Source of the DNA: Doryteuthis pealeii
Lineage: Eukaryota > Mollusca > Cephalopoda > Myopsida > Loliginidae
NCBI GenBank assembly: GCA_023376005.1
Contig: CM042152.1
Coordinates: forward strand, 69,200,412 to 69,264,411
Reading direction: 5' to 3'
DNA: 64,000 nt
Of this stretch, positions 53,092 through 64,000 are shown piece after piece (the first letter of the stretch is position 1; each line of letters starts with the position of its first letter). The notes under the pieces are model-generated. The model was not told where the DNA came from and made no database searches. It was given only the letters and a program-made list of their open reading frames with translations. A program made the translations under genes and the position numbers.

Positions 53092-53092
<1 letters not shown>

Positions 53093-53182
<90 letters not shown>
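53093..53182. repeat. self-complementary (CA)n(TA)n(TG)n tract
   Basis: About 22 bp of CA, 36 bp of TA and 32 bp of TG make one 90-bp near-perfect palindrome. Confidence 0.9.
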
Positions 53183-53183
<1 letters not shown>

Positions 53184-53299
53184 CTATCTACATTATATCG
53201 ATCATTGTCACCGTCGTTTAAAACTTCCTGTGACATCGACCAACTTCACAGACATTTAATAAAATGATATAAATATAATTTGGATAACGATATTTGATA

Positions 53300-53585
53300 A
53301 TGTCTTTTACTAGACAGAAGAAGGAGATGTGATCTAACTGAAACTTTCAAAATAATAAATGGAATTTCTAATTATGGTCGACAGTTTTTTAATATTTCTC
53401 CTCGAAATGGAAATTTACTGTCAAAGTAGATTTCCAAAACTAAGTCTGTTAGTCAATGAGATTTCCCCACTAAAAGAATAATATATTTTTGGAAGAAATT
53501 GCCGAATCAGATCAAAAACAGAAATAGACACAATACGAATTTGGATGATTTCAGAAAAATTGGTAAGAAAAATAATTATGATATT
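53300..53585 (+). pseudogene. LINE reverse transcriptase C-terminal relic
   Basis: The reading LLDRRRRCDLTETFKIINGI, then FFNISPRNGNLLSK, a stop, and KRIIYFWKKLPNQIKNRN resembles the common end of jockey/CR1-like reverse transcriptases (R.RGDLIE.FKI..G, SLR..F...R....WN.LP..). Internal stops show it is dead. Confidence 0.7.
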
Positions 53586-53597
53586 ATTTTAAGAAAG

Positions 53598-54110
53598 CGC
53601 GGTGGTGTACTGGTTAGAGTCGTAGGAAATGGACTCGTCGACCCAAGTTCAAATCCTGGACGAAGCCACAGCTTACATAGTGCTAACACCCTTGGGAATG
53701 GTATCAACCCAATTATTCTCCCTCAAGCTCTGGGTAAATAGTAGGTCAGACTGGGCTCTTTAACCTTGGTTAGGCAACCAGTCAATGAGAAGGTGTTGGA
53801 ATATTTCGGCGTATAAGTTATAGTACAATTCACCTCCTAAATTTATAGACTGGGTGAGGTCACGTGGTCTATTCCTCCGCCAATCAACAGCCATAACGTT
53901 TGGCTGATTAACTACTTAAACACTGATCCTTTCATAGTCTACTTGCAACCATTGACGAAAGAACTTACACTACTAAGGATTCTTTACCAGAGGATTACCA
54001 GAGGATTTCCGCTAGACAAGCGCTCTTGCTTGAGGGTTAAACAAACGATGGCCGATAAAATTGTAACAGAAGGAAAATTTAAATTCAAACCTTTCAACTC
54101 TCCGATTGGG
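53598..54110 (+). mobile_element. SINE-B split by a solo LTR
   Basis: Head to 53,793 (GTGGTGTACTGGTTAGAG, GTTCAAATCCTGG) and tail from 54,069 (AAATTCAAACCTTTCAACTC) are both recognisable. The middle belongs to the LTR insertion. Confidence 0.75.
53794..54068. mobile_element. solo LTR, 275 bp, 5-bp target duplication GAAGG
   Basis: It begins TGTTGGAATA and ends TTGTAACA, so the termini are inverted TGTT/AACA. GAAGG flanks both sides (53,789-53,793 and 54,069-54,073). The insert sits in SINE-B at a place where other copies read continuously GAGAAGGAAAACTC. A 5-bp duplication fits gypsy or copia type elements. Confidence 0.75.
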
Positions 54111-54174
54111 GTGGTCATAATTATTAGATACCTAATATTTATGTGCAATAGTGTAGAAAACAAGATGGCGTTTT

Positions 54175-54610
54175 AAGTGCAGCTAACGGCCTTGAAGATT
54201 GAGTGACAAGCTTGACCTCAGTCCTAACCCTATCTTCCGGTGATAGCCGTGAGAACCGGTAGAGAGGACCCTCTCTTCCGGCTTAGATAGTAAGTAAGTT
54301 TCAGTCAGTTAGAGACTAGCAGCCGAGCTCTACGGAAGGGTAAGTCGCGTTACACTCGCCCCCATCTTAATCTGCGCAGATGTCTGGTCGGGGATTTAAA
54401 AATAAAGTAAGATCAAAGCAAATCGAAGTCTTGTGTTATTACCTCTAAAAACTAACAATGAGGCAGGGCTTCTGATAAAGAGAAATCCCCAATAGAAGAC
54501 CAGACCCAAAGTCCCCAAGAAAGTCCAGACCTTAGAAGATTCCAGACCAAGACAAGATGTTATAAGATTCCAAAGATGGCCAGAAGAATAGAGTAAGAAA
54601 GAAGTAAGTA
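54175..54610 (+). mobile_element. Family P repeat
   Basis: It is the complement of 56,955-57,330 (GGCCTTGAAGATTGAGTGAC, CGCAGATGTCTGGTCGGGG, AATCGAAGTCTTGTGTTATT). The two copies form a distant inverted pair about 2.4 kb apart. Class unknown; it may be LTR sequence. Confidence 0.6.
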
Positions 54611-54712
54611 AAGAAGTAAAGAACAAGGGTATGCAACAATAGGCTCAGGCCTACTTAGTGATCTATTTTTCAATTTGATTAAAAAAAAATTAATAGTGTA
54701 TACGTTCTGTAG

Positions 54713-54980
54713 TGGCGCGTGATGTAATGTTTACTGTGGACACGGCGACACGAGTTCAAATCCTGGACGAGGTTGTTTGTCTTTCACATAGCACTAATAA
54801 CCTATGAAATCCGATTATTCTCCCTCTAGATATGGTTAAATAGTATGACAAACTGGGTTCTTTAACTATGGATAGGCAATTAGTCTATAAGGAAAGCTCT
54901 AAATCCAAACCTGTTAAACTCCGTTTAAGAAATTGACCTTGTGTCACACCTAACTCATGCAGAGGGGTTGGTAAATATGT
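54713..54980 (+). mobile_element. SINE-B, full length, diverged
   Basis: The head GGCGCGTGATGTAATG, box B GAGTTCAAATCCTGG and tail GCAGAGGGGTTGGTAAATAT are present. Confidence 0.8.
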
Positions 54981-55075
54981 ATATTTCCGGTGGAAAGATG
55001 TTTTTTTCTGTTAAATGTCCATGTGAGAATATAGAAAAAGAAAGGCAAGATGCCCTAGAAGGCATAGTAAATAAA

Positions 55076-55316
55076 GTCGTCGGGGTGGCCTAAAGTCAGT
55101 ATCAGACAATCAGCGATGGAGTCTATCCCCTTTTCACTAGCGCTAGACCAAGGAGATTGTTTTTGCGTCTGAGGTGGAGTGCCACATCTACCATCAGCTC
55201 TTTACTTTACCGCATAGATCCCCGTGCTACTCATACGTTGAGTTGGCGAGGGCCGGTATCGAACTAGGAACCTTGTTTCTAGCCGAACGCTCTACCGATT
55301 GAGCTAAACCCGACCC
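55076..55316 (-). mobile_element. SINE-C, full length
   Basis: The minus strand has GGTTTAGCTCAATCGGTAGA, box B TAGTTCGATACCGG and the end CCACCCCGACGAC. It abuts a family E copy at 55,317. Confidence 0.8.
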
Positions 55317-55735
55317 TTCCACCTCTGCAGAGGAGTAAGACACCCCCTGCAATGTTGGCCGTGGGTGGCGACCCGTGGTGTTTAAGGACAGAATCCTGGA
55401 GGCTGAGCAGTCCATGACATGTGACACTCCCCTTTGGCCCTTTGGCCCTTAGGCTAGGCGGGCAGTCGGAGAGGCCCCCCTCCGATCAATCGACTGTCCA
55501 CGTCAAGCCCTAGCACGGATATGATTGTCCCGACCCTATTGTCCCAATGACAACCCCAACGCTTTTTATCATATGTGCTATAAAGCGGTGATGAGGGTCT
55601 TAGAATCCTGGGTATTACGTCAAACTGCGTATAGTGTTGAAGTTTAGGCAGTGTGGAGTGACTTCTTATCACCATTACTCTTAAGTCACTAAATACCGGA
55701 ATGGTAGTACCTGTTAGGGTTCAATATATGAAAAA
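55317..55735 (-). mobile_element. Family E repeat
   Basis: It is colinear with 2,795-3,225 (CACCTCTGCAGAGG, GTTGGCCGTGGGTGGCGACC). Confidence 0.7.
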
Positions 55736-56340
55736 AATAGATATATATTAATAAAAAATATTTCGGTGCTATTCGCAGAATAGCGTCCCAACCTTTAAAA
55801 AACGCTAGGCGGTGATGGCTGAAAAAACAACCTTCCCCAAATAAAATAAAAATACCTAAAAAAATGTTTTGATTTTTTTATTTGTAATTGATTGTCGAAA
55901 AAAAAAAAAAAATGAAAATACCGAAAAAAAAAGATATTTTTTAGCGGATTGAAGACATTTTTATCGACAAATTATTTTTTTAGTGGTTTGAAGGTGTTAA
56001 ATGTAAGCCATATTCTTATCGACAAGTAAATGTAAATATTTAGCCCCCCCCCATAAAATATTTTAAAGAGGGGGAGGGTTAAAATATTTACATTTACTTG
56101 TCGAAAAAAGACTGGAGGGGGTAAAATATCGCATTAACTTTTCGGGAAAAACACCTTAAGCGCTGGTTGTTTTTTGTTTTTTCAACAGGCAAATCTTCAG
56201 CTAGGGATTTCATTCGTAGGGTTTTTTTTTCAGCTATCACCGCCTAGTGTTTTTTAAGGCAGGAGGCCAGGACGTAATTCTGCGAATAGCACCAATATTT
56301 CTATCAATTTATCGATACATAGGAAGTTAATGATAAGTCT
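55735..56340. repeat. large diverged inverted repeat
   Basis: GGTGCTATTCGCAGAAT near 55,764 is mirrored by TTCTGCGAATAGCACC near 56,280, and inner parts (AACGCTAGGCGGTGATGGCTG against CAGCTATCACCGCCTAG) also pair. It is an element of about 530 bp with long terminal inverted repeats and no coding frame. Confidence 0.7.
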
Positions 56341-56417
56341 AACATGGAAATTATTTACGCAAATTTGTTATTTCTCTGAATTTTTTAGATGAAGCTTGAT
56401 GATTAGTATTATTTGTA

Positions 56418-56580
56418 TTATTCGGACTATTGTCCTCATCTTCATTGTTATCTGTACATTCCGAGAAGGTTCCCGAGTCCGACAAGAAATACCTTGAAGA
56501 ATGCCGGAGGGCACATCGACCGAAACGTTCTACAGATAACAATGAAGATGAGGACAATAGTCCGAATAATACAAATAATG
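56418..56580. mobile_element. SINE-J inverted fragment
   Basis: A perfect 42-bp inverted repeat (ATTATTCGGACTATTGTCC and complement at 56,530-56,572) consists of SINE-J tail. The right part includes a hammerhead-like motif with an inserted T (CTTGAAGA). The arms are joined 5' to 5' like the other foldbacks. Confidence 0.7.
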
Positions 56581-56954
56581 CAAATTTGTTAATACTCATA
56601 AAAATGAATTTGTTCTAAAAAGGATTTGGTTGAAAAATTTAATTAAAGATTTTTTGAGTAAAATGAATATGGTTAAAAATATTATTTAAAAGAATTTTGT
56701 AAAATGAGTTTAGTTAGAAATAGCATCTATCTATCTTCATAAATTTCGTCATAAAAATGGGTTAAAAAGAATTTGGTTAAAAAAATTTGATTAAAAATTG
56801 GTTAAAAAGAATTTAGTTAAAAAATTGGTAACAAACAACTTGGTTAAAAATTGGTTACATGTGGTAAATATGTAGACAAGATAATGATAAAAGCAACAGA
56901 TAAGGAAAACATAACACAAGGCTTTATGTTGTATACTCTCTTTCCTTACTTTCT

Positions 56955-57330
56955 TACTTCTATTCTTCTTCCAGCGTCTGGACTTCGTCTTGGGAACTTC
57001 GTGTCTGGTCTTCCATTGGGGATTTCTCTTTATCAGAAGCCCTGTGTCATTGGTAGTTTTTAGATAATAACACAAGACTTCGATTTAACTTAGATCATAT
57101 TTTATTCTGAAATCCCCACCAGACTACCTGCGCAGATTGAGTCGGCACCGTGCATAACACGACTTACCACCGTCGTGGTTTTTGGCCGATCTGACTAAAA
57201 ATCTATTTCTAATCTAAACCGGAAGAGGGTCTTCTCCACCGATTCTTACGGTATCCACCGGAAGAATCAGGATGAGGTCAAGCCTTGTCATTCAATCCTT
57301 CAAGGCCGTGGGCTGCAACTTATAACAGCC
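56955..57330 (-). mobile_element. Family P repeat
   Basis: This is the inverted partner of 54,175-54,610. Confidence 0.6.
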
Positions 57331-57334
57331 ATTT

Positions 57335-58400
57335 TGGTTTCTACACTACTGTACATAAGCATTAGGAATCTAATAATTATGTAACATTTAGACAAACGGT
57401 GTATTCAACAAACAAAACATCAACGTGCAATATACAATATGTAACGTGTGATATACAAAATGTGAATGTGGTATACAAATGTGTTATAAATTGTAAATTG
57501 TAGAGTGTAGGTTGCAAAATAATGCGTTTGCGTAACTTATCTTGTCTCTGTATGAAAGAGGCTAGCTTGAGTTAAGATTGAGTTTACGTTGTCCACAGGC
57601 TCTACTTGTAGCTGGCTTCAAAAACACGTCCTATAGTGACGGCCGTAGCAGCAAAAGAGAAAGGTTGAAGGAATCATCTACGAAATTTGGCGCTAAACTA
57701 AGAATACTAATATGTATTTTGATTGGTCGCCGACAATGGTCTTTAACCAATCATACAAGGTATCTTATCAGGCGATGGTTAAGGGGCGGTAACTGTGTAA
57801 GGTCATATTATATTTTTTATACAAAGAAATTGGTTTTAAAATTTGGATTAAAATATTGATTAAAAAGAATTTCGTTTAAAAGATTAGTAAAACAAGATTT
57901 TGTTTGAAAAAATTATACTCATAAAGTTAAAACAAATCATTTATGAACCCCCCCCCCAAAAAAAAAAACAATATTTGGTATAAAATAACCCATAAGTATT
58001 GATATGTCGTAAAACATAAACCCAAACCACAAACAAACGACAAACCAACGACAAACCAACCAACCAGCCAGCCGAATTTTCTTTTGGTGTCTTTTTTGTG
58101 TATGAAACTGAATTGTAAAGTAATTAAAAGAAGATTTCGATATTTTTTTTCTTTACAAATTACGACGGTTCTTAAATAGAAACCTATTAATATTCCTGAT
58201 TTTATTTTGCTGCGGTGATGTGAATAGAAATGTATCCGGTCATTTTTTATATTTTTTATTTGTTATATACAAGTCTGTTTGAAGATGTCGATAAAAGATA
58301 ATCTTTTCTTTTGGTTCTTTCTTATAATTGAATTCTTCTTTATTTGGTTCTATTTTTTTTTCTGTGTGGTTTTATAATTTGATTTTATGCGGATATAATA
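57335..58400. other. no recognised gene
   Basis: An open stretch at 57,578-57,859 has no recognised domain. 57,985-58,075 resembles the (GGTT)n end of family E on the minus strand. The remainder is AT-rich. Confidence 0.4.
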
Positions 58401-58403
58401 CAG

Positions 58404-58404
<1 letters not shown>

Positions 58405-58459
<55 letters not shown>

Positions 58460-58541
58460 AACAAGCATCAAACAGGGAAGCTGAGTTATAAATCTCTTCT
58501 CTTTTTTATCATGTTTATTTTCCTATGACAAAAAACAGTAA

Positions 58542-58591
<50 letters not shown>

Positions 58592-58600
58592 TATATATAT
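58405..58600. repeat. two (TA)n microsatellites
   Basis: TA runs at about 58,406-58,460 and 58,544-58,600 are separated by about 85 bp of unique sequence. Confidence 0.9.
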
Positions 58601-58679
58601 ACACCTTTCCAAAATTCACCATGTATATATTAAAAAAATCAACCCGAGTGAATTTAACCAGAAGATAGTTTTCACTAAA

Positions 58680-59130
58680 TAAATGGACTTGTCACCTTAT
58701 TTATTGAATGACTCACATGTATATAAAGAAAATGGTTCAGCAATAAACAGTATTTCCTATTGCCATCGCGTTAGGTAAATTCACTTTATTATTGAGTGAT
58801 CCTCGTATCAAAGAAAATGTGCAACTGTAATGCTTGCAAGTTCTTATAAAATTTCACCTTATTTATTGAATGACCCTCGTATATATAAATAAAAAAGGTG
58901 CAAATGTAAACAGTGTTTCCTATTGTCAACTACTTAGTAAAATTTCCCTTATTTATGAATGAACCTCGAATATATAAATGAAAAAGGTGCAACTGTAAAC
59001 AGTGTTTCCTATTGTCAACTACTTAGGTAAAATTTCTCTTACTTATAGAATGAACCTCGTATATTTAAATAAAAAGGTGCAACTGTAAACAGTGTTTCCT
59101 ATTGCCAACTACTGAGGAAAAATCCCTTTT
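58680..59130. repeat. tandem array of a roughly 90-bp unit, about five copies
   Basis: The unit includes TTATTTATTGAATGA, CTCGTATATATAAAT, AAAAGGTGCAACTGTAAAC and AGTGTTTCCTATTGTCAAC. The last three units are spaced 89-90 bp. The first units are more diverged. Confidence 0.85.
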
Positions 59131-59439
59131 TGAATCACATATATACGAACATAACGTATGCGTCCTATCAAACTTAGAAGTAAGTCGGGAAAAATTATGC
59201 AGCTTCTACGAAACGGAAACTGATCCAATTAAGGGGAAGTACACCACACAACTGGAATGGTAAATGAGGTTGAGGAAATGACGGATCTATTAAGGAATCG
59301 TTGAATGGAATCGGCACCCCCCCGCACCACTTGCTCACTTGACGTGAAACGTGACTAACTATGGCATTAGAGACCAATAAGAAGAGGAAGAAGACAGAAA
59401 AAGGAGGAAAATGTTTTCAAAAAACGTTGGCGTCCAATA

Positions 59440-59575
59440 TGATGATGATGATGATGATCATCATCATCATCATATCATTATTTTGATGATATGATCATCA
59501 TCATCATCATCATAATCATCATTATGTTGATGGCAATATTTTGTGATTATGATTGGATCCTTCTCCTCCTCCTCC

Positions 59576-59606
<31 letters not shown>

Positions 59607-59749
59607 ATGTTGATGGCAATATTTTGTGATTATGATTGGATCCTCCTCCTCCTGCCTCCTCCTCCTCCTCATCATCATCATCATCATCATCATCATTATG
59701 TTGATGGCAATATTTTGTGATTATGATTGGATCCTCCTCCTCCTCCTCC

Positions 59750-59786
<37 letters not shown>

Positions 59787-60140
59787 GTTGATGGCAATAT
59801 TTGTGATTATGATTGGATCCTCCCTCCTCCTCCTCTCCTCCTCCTCATCATCATCATCATCATCATCAGCATCAGCATCATCATAATCATCATCATCATC
59901 ATCATCATCATCATTATGATGGCAATATTTTGTGATTATGATTGGATCCTCCTCCTCCTCCTCCTCCTCCTCATCATCATCATCATCATCAGCATCAGCA
60001 TCATCATCATCATCATCATTTGATGGCAATATTTTGTGATTATGATTGGATCCTCCTCCTCCTCCTCCTCCTCATCATCATCATCATCATCATCATCATC
60101 AGCATCATCATCAGCATCATCATCATAATCATCATATTCT
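59440..60140. repeat. higher-order triplet array: 32-bp core plus (CCT)n(CAT)n
   Basis: A core (GATGGCAATATTTTGTGATT plus ATGATTGGATCC) recurs about six times (near 59,530, 59,611, 59,704, 59,791, 59,920 and 60,021). Each copy is followed by variable CCT and CAT runs. The Pro, His, Leu, Ile, Ser and Asp homopolymer frames on both strands are artefacts. Confidence 0.92.
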
Positions 60141-60141
60141 A

Positions 60142-60925
60142 ATGATAATTAGAGTTACAGCGGTGATGATGTGTTGGCACCCATCCGCCTGCCAAAGACG
60201 ATGGCGTAGTTATCAAAATTTATGTTTAAAAAAAATAAAATTAAAAACAAAATTTGAAATTAAAAAATCTGTTAGAATCCACCAAGTCTTCCTACGGCTC
60301 TATGACGTCATGGTTAGAGTTCGTTGTCCCAGAATTTGACCCCAAGTGAACAACAGCTACTACATTTTTACCTCCCTCGCGTACGCCTGGGGGAAAAAAG
60401 AGGGCCAAGCTTACCGAGAGACATGTGACGTCACGATTTGGGCAAGGGAGGATTTTGCTACAGATTCGTCAGTGTCACGGTGGACGGCAACCTACGTGAA
60501 TCCTTGTCGCTATGCTACGACACAGGGGGTGAAATTCTACTACGTCTTTGAGGAAATTAGAGTCTATCTCTCCCAAAGACTGGAAACAAAATTAGTCGGC
60601 ACTCACTCGAAATTCTACCATATTCAACAATAAGGAAATTTGTAGCAAAGCTACCTTATTGTAACACGAAATACATCAAATACAGAAATCATCTCAATTC
60701 ATCTTAAACCTTAAAAGGACAGAAAACAAGAACTCAAGAACTACAAAGATCTACTAAGTCAACGAAATTCAACTCTACAGACAACACAAGACTATTAAAC
60801 TTCGACCCTTCTACAATTCAAAGAACTACGAAATTCATCTATCAAAGAACTACGAAATTACGACAAATGAACACTTGTTACCGGGCTCACAGATAAGTCC
60901 CTCGCAAAACATCGTTTTTTGCAGA
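60142..60925. other. unrecognised segment with a 95-codon open frame
   Basis: 60,346-60,633 (+) is open from an ATG (MNNSYYIFTSLAYAWGKK) with balanced composition. No domain is recognised and no splice sites or partner exons are evident. A tRNA-like TGGTTAGAGTTCG lies at 60,311. Confidence 0.3.
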
Positions 60926-60932
60926 CCACCAA

Positions 60933-60935
<3 letters not shown>

Positions 60936-60990
<55 letters not shown>
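60936..60990. repeat. (CT)n microsatellite
   Basis: A pure CT run of about 54 bp. Confidence 0.95.
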
Positions 60991-60993
<3 letters not shown>

Positions 60994-61302
60994 ACTCTAT
61001 TAGTTACTATCCACCACCCTCTATCAAATAGACATTTACATATCCTTCTTCCAGCCTTTTTTTTTTATTGTTATTAAAATTGTTGAAAGTTATTATTGTT
61101 ATCGTGTTTTTCTTTCATTCAGTATCCGAATTTGAAAATTGTGTATTTCCCGCCCCCTTGAAATTGTCTTCCCATTGTACTTGAAAAGGTATATTTACTT
61201 ATATATCGGAACTTAGGATATATTTTCCCCGGTATATTACAAAGTGATTTACTTCGTACTTTGGAGTTAGAAGATACCCACATGTTGGAATTGGTGTTTC
61301 AC

Positions 61303-61500
61303 GGCGCTAATCCCGATATAGTGTCCACGGTTTTTTAAAACTGCATCTGCATGAGTGGCTGAACAGGCCAATTTTTGAATGGCAATCTCTGGTGCATTGA
61401 CTGCAAACAAACAGTGACGCTTGCTGGAGTTGCTGTTGTCTCTCCCTCCTTCTGGCTCTCTTTGCTGTGGCAGCTTCTTTCCTCTATTTTTCACTCCTTT
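61303..61500 (-). pseudogene. LINE relic, C-terminal zinc-finger end
   Basis: The minus-strand frame reads RKEAATAKRARRRERQQQ and then LFVCSQCTRDCHSKIGLFSH with SCRC following. The pattern C..C...C.S.IGL.SH...C is the C-terminal finger of many animal non-LTR retrotransposon proteins. A different frame over the same region is longer but is a shadow. Confidence 0.7.
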
Positions 61501-61609
61501 TTGTGCCTTGTTTGACAAGGAGGTACCAGGCCGTTCATCATCATCATCATCATCATCGTAAGGACTACAGCGGTGATGATAATTGTGCAATAACATAATA
61601 ATGTGTAGG

Positions 61610-61715
61610 CGCGTTTGCATTTAACATAGCGCTAACACTCTTGGGAAAGATATGAATCCAACTATTATTCCTCCATCTATAGGTAAATAGTATGGCAAAC
61701 TGAGCTCTTTAACTT
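61610..61715 (+). mobile_element. SINE-B fragment
   Basis: GGCGCGTTTGCATTTAACATAGC joins the first bases of the head to the middle of the body, so the promoter boxes are deleted. Confidence 0.65.
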
Positions 61716-61808
61716 TGTACCAAAATAAATACAAAATGCGGTATATGGAATAGTGTGCTAGACTACGGCATCATAGTGAGGTCAAAATCTACTTGTGCTA
61801 TTCTTGCA

Positions 61809-62119
61809 GTTTTGTGATATAGTTATTTACTAAGCTGAGCTTAGATATAGCACAAGACCAAAAGTATGGGGCTCCCAATGAGAATCGAACTCACTAACAA
61901 TGGTCTGCAAATCTAGATTGCTAACCATTACACCACGTGAGGTGCCCCTTACACCACGTTTTGTGATATAGTTATTTACTAAGCTTAGCTTAGATATGGC
62001 ACAAGGCCAGAAGTATGGGGCACCCAGTGAGAATCGAACTCACTATCAATGGTCTGCAAATCTACCTTGCTAACCATTACACCAAATGAGGTGCCCCTTA
62101 CACCACGTTTTGTGATATA
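61809..62119 (-). mobile_element. SINE-D, tandemly duplicated with its flank
   Basis: Two units repeat with a period of 149 bp, and GTTTTGTGATATA occurs three times (61,809, 61,958, 62,107). The duplication includes the target-site repeat, unlike the dimer at 2,055, so it arose by tandem duplication in place. Confidence 0.8.
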
Positions 62120-62424
62120 AGGCTTGGGGCAAATGGCCACTCCTAAATATAGACTCGTTGACTATCACGTGACCCGAGAAAGATTCCTATTGTCCAATCA
62201 CTGGCAGTGCTGCTGCTGCTGTTGTTGTATTAATAGAAGCCTGATTCTAAACTTATGTCATTGACACTCGGACTATCTTGGACGACGGACTTACAAAGAA
62301 TACTATAACACCGGATACTTATTGGCTTGCTTACTTATTCACTACATCTGGAACTAAGGATGGCGGCCAGATACTTAACAGCTATTATATTGACTTTCTG
62401 AGCAATACTCTTGAGAAAGGTACA

Positions 62425-63130
62425 AATTCCATATCCGCGCAGAAGTAATGGCCATGAAGGAGTACACCACACTCTCCTGTAGGGTAGGCTGATTTTTCAC
62501 TTTTTAAAAATATCAAATTCTCCCAAATAATGAAAGTTGTGTGTTCGTTTAATAAATACCGATACCAAAAACTTGATTTCTTACTTGCAACATTGTTTGA
62601 GGAAATAGCATCAAAGGTCGTCTACTACAATGCATTAAAAATCCTCGATTTCGCAAAATTTAGCCAAGAAATTGATTTCGGAAATAAAGCGATTTCAATA
62701 TTTAAAATAGAAAAGTTGTTATTTTAAACGAAACGAATAAAATATCAAACTAGAATTCAAATTGAAAATATGCCCCCATCACAACCGACACTTTCGATAT
62801 ATTGCTTTTTACCTTATAATTAAGTTGTATCAGTGATAACACTTTAAAAGATTGAAATATATTTCCTCAAAGGAAGTCAAAGTTTTGAAAAAAAATATTT
62901 CGTGCGGTAAATTCTTTATGCTAATTTGTAACTTTTGCCGCATGGGAGACATTAAAGTTCTAAAATCAACCTACCCTATTACTAATTTAATACAGTGATA
63001 ACATTTCAAAAGATTGTTAATTTACAACTTTCAAGACATTACAGTTCCAAAATAGACGTACCCTACTCCCCAGGACTCCAGAACTGGAATTTCACCATTA
63101 GGTACAGTTTAACGCCATACCCAGGACAGC
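62425..63130 (+). mobile_element. Family E fragment split by family L
   Basis: E blocks lie on both sides: GGCCATGAAGGAGTACACC before, and CTCCAGAACTGG...TTAACGCCATACCCAGG after. Confidence 0.65.
62480..63066. mobile_element. Family L (hAT-type MITE) inserted in family E
   Basis: The left end is TAGGGTAGGCTGATTTTTC and the right end CGTACCCTA. The flanks CTCTCCTG and CTCCCCAG are a diverged 8-bp target duplication. A second internal terminus (AAAATCAACCTACCCTA) at 62,962 shows a partial duplication of the right end. Confidence 0.7.
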
Positions 63131-63351
63131 CCCCCAAAAGAGAAATTTGTTTAAAATAAACGTTTATAATTAGTGTACAATGTTAAAAAACAAAGAGTCA
63201 CTTCTTAGAATTAATGTTTCATTTGAATACAGAGAAAATGACAGAACAAATTATTGAATAAACGAATAATTCAATGAACGAATAGAAATAAAGCTAAGAG
63301 AAAGAAAGGAAACAATCTAATTTGTGATAATTTTAATTGCATTTCTTTTAG

Positions 63352-63472
63352 AAGTGATTTCAAAGTGTTAGTTCAACATGCCTTCAATATGCCATCGGTT
63401 TCCAACTCACCAACTACCCCACTACCAACACCACTACCACCACTGTCCGATTTCGGTTGCCTATGTCGTTAG
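63352..63472 (+). CDS. candidate terminal exon, weak
   Basis: The acceptor AATTGCATTTCTTTTAG is followed by 39 open codons (SDFKVLVQHAFNMPSVSNSP, then a Thr/Pro/Leu-rich end) and TAG. No homology is recognised. It may be chance. Confidence 0.2.
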
Positions 63473-63479
63473 CCACGCA

Positions 63480-64000
63480 TATTCCTTGCAGCTAACGAAA
63501 GTCAGCTGAAAAGTTCGCAGGCTGACCAAGTGTTTGTATAATGGAACATATTATACACAAACACCCTTCAGGTTTAGATTAAATAACAACAAATTAACAA
63601 TAATCTAAATATAGCACAATAGCAAAACATTTTAATAGACCACTGCACATACTAGAAAATTTGAAGTGCATATTAATAGACCACAGCTTCCCATCCACAA
63701 AGACACGCAAACACAAAGAAATTAGATGGATAATACGCCTAAGCGCGTGCGCGAACACACACACACACGCACACACACATAACACACGGATTAAACACGG
63801 ATTTAGGCGCCCTAAACTCGTACAAATATTTCTCCAGCCCTCGGCACCAATGACCTACATATCCAACCCCAACGCCACCAATGGAGAGAACAGTGGGGAC
63901 AACCAGCCGCCCCTGTCCCGCATACCGGCGGCCAGCCCAAGCACCATTAGAAAAGAGGTCATCCAAACATCAATGACCTGCCGACAGAAGAACACGCCAA
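63480..64000. other. no recognised feature
   Basis: There is a short CA-rich tract at 63,755-63,780 and a GC-richer end from 63,830. No exon can be supported. Confidence 0.4.

Noticed and set aside
57578..57859. 93-codon open frame as a gene
   Set aside because: No recognised domain, no splice sites or partner exons, and repeat-like surroundings.
59580..60140. Poly-Pro/His/Ile/Leu and poly-Asp proteins on both strands
   Set aside because: They follow directly from CCT and CAT triplet runs in different frames.
61267..61620. 117-codon minus-strand frame with an Asp run as a gene
   Set aside because: A different frame in the same region encodes the LINE zinc-finger motif, so this longer frame is a shadow that includes a GAT microsatellite.

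Overview
The window looks like AT-rich animal DNA, most probably from a mollusc. It has spliced coding exons with GT/AG borders, tRNA-derived SINEs, Helitrons, hAT/mariner-type relics, LINE and copia fragments, a short interstitial TTAGGG tract and many (TA)n/(GA)n/(CA)n microsatellites. There are no bacterial features, no CRISPR array and no intact rRNA or tRNA gene. The mollusc assignment is an inference from the peptidoglycan recognition protein and the repeat style; I cannot name the species.

The one gene I recognise with confidence is a peptidoglycan recognition protein (PGRP, N-acetylmuramoyl-L-alanine amidase fold) on the + strand at 27,497-30,813. Three exons in matching phase encode the whole amidase domain, a Thr/Pro stalk and a hydrophobic C-terminus suggestive of a GPI anchor. 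Its signal-peptide exon is not certain; a candidate with a compatible phase lies at 18,985-19,112. The introns carry a Helitron, a foldback-type repeat and an antisense Ty1/copia relic. Two further small candidate exons (50,650-50,811 on -, 63,352-63,472 on +) have good acceptor sites but no recognised product.

Layout: 1-7.8 kb, SINEs, foldbacks and one Helitron; 8.07-16.24 kb, a single minisatellite of about 90 units of about 90-92 bp; 16.2-27.2 kb, TIR elements, Helitron, hAT-type MITE and several ribozyme-bearing repeats; 27.5-30.8 kb, PGRP; 31-36 kb, nested SINE/TIR elements and a LINE relic; 37-41.5 kb, two Helitrons, a mariner foldback and a ribozyme-bearing foldback; 42-49 kb, mixed repeats and little else; 49.5-57 kb, Helitron with an internal 50-bp array, SINEs, a solo LTR and a LINE relic; 58-64 kb, tandem arrays, a LINE C-terminal finger and SINEs.

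The most interesting layer is RNA. I see about a dozen hammerhead ribozyme motifs with intact CTGANGA and GAAA core boxes plus complementary stems, and several decayed ones. They sit in at least two tRNA-headed SINE families (here SINE-A and SINE-J) and in foldback elements where two ribozymes face outward. Two SINE-A copies begin within a few bases of the predicted ribozyme cleavage site, which suggests that self-cleaved RNA was the retrotransposition template. Family letters (SINE-A, -B, -C, -D, -J; E, F, H, K, L, M, N, P) are my own labels for repeats that recur inside this window.
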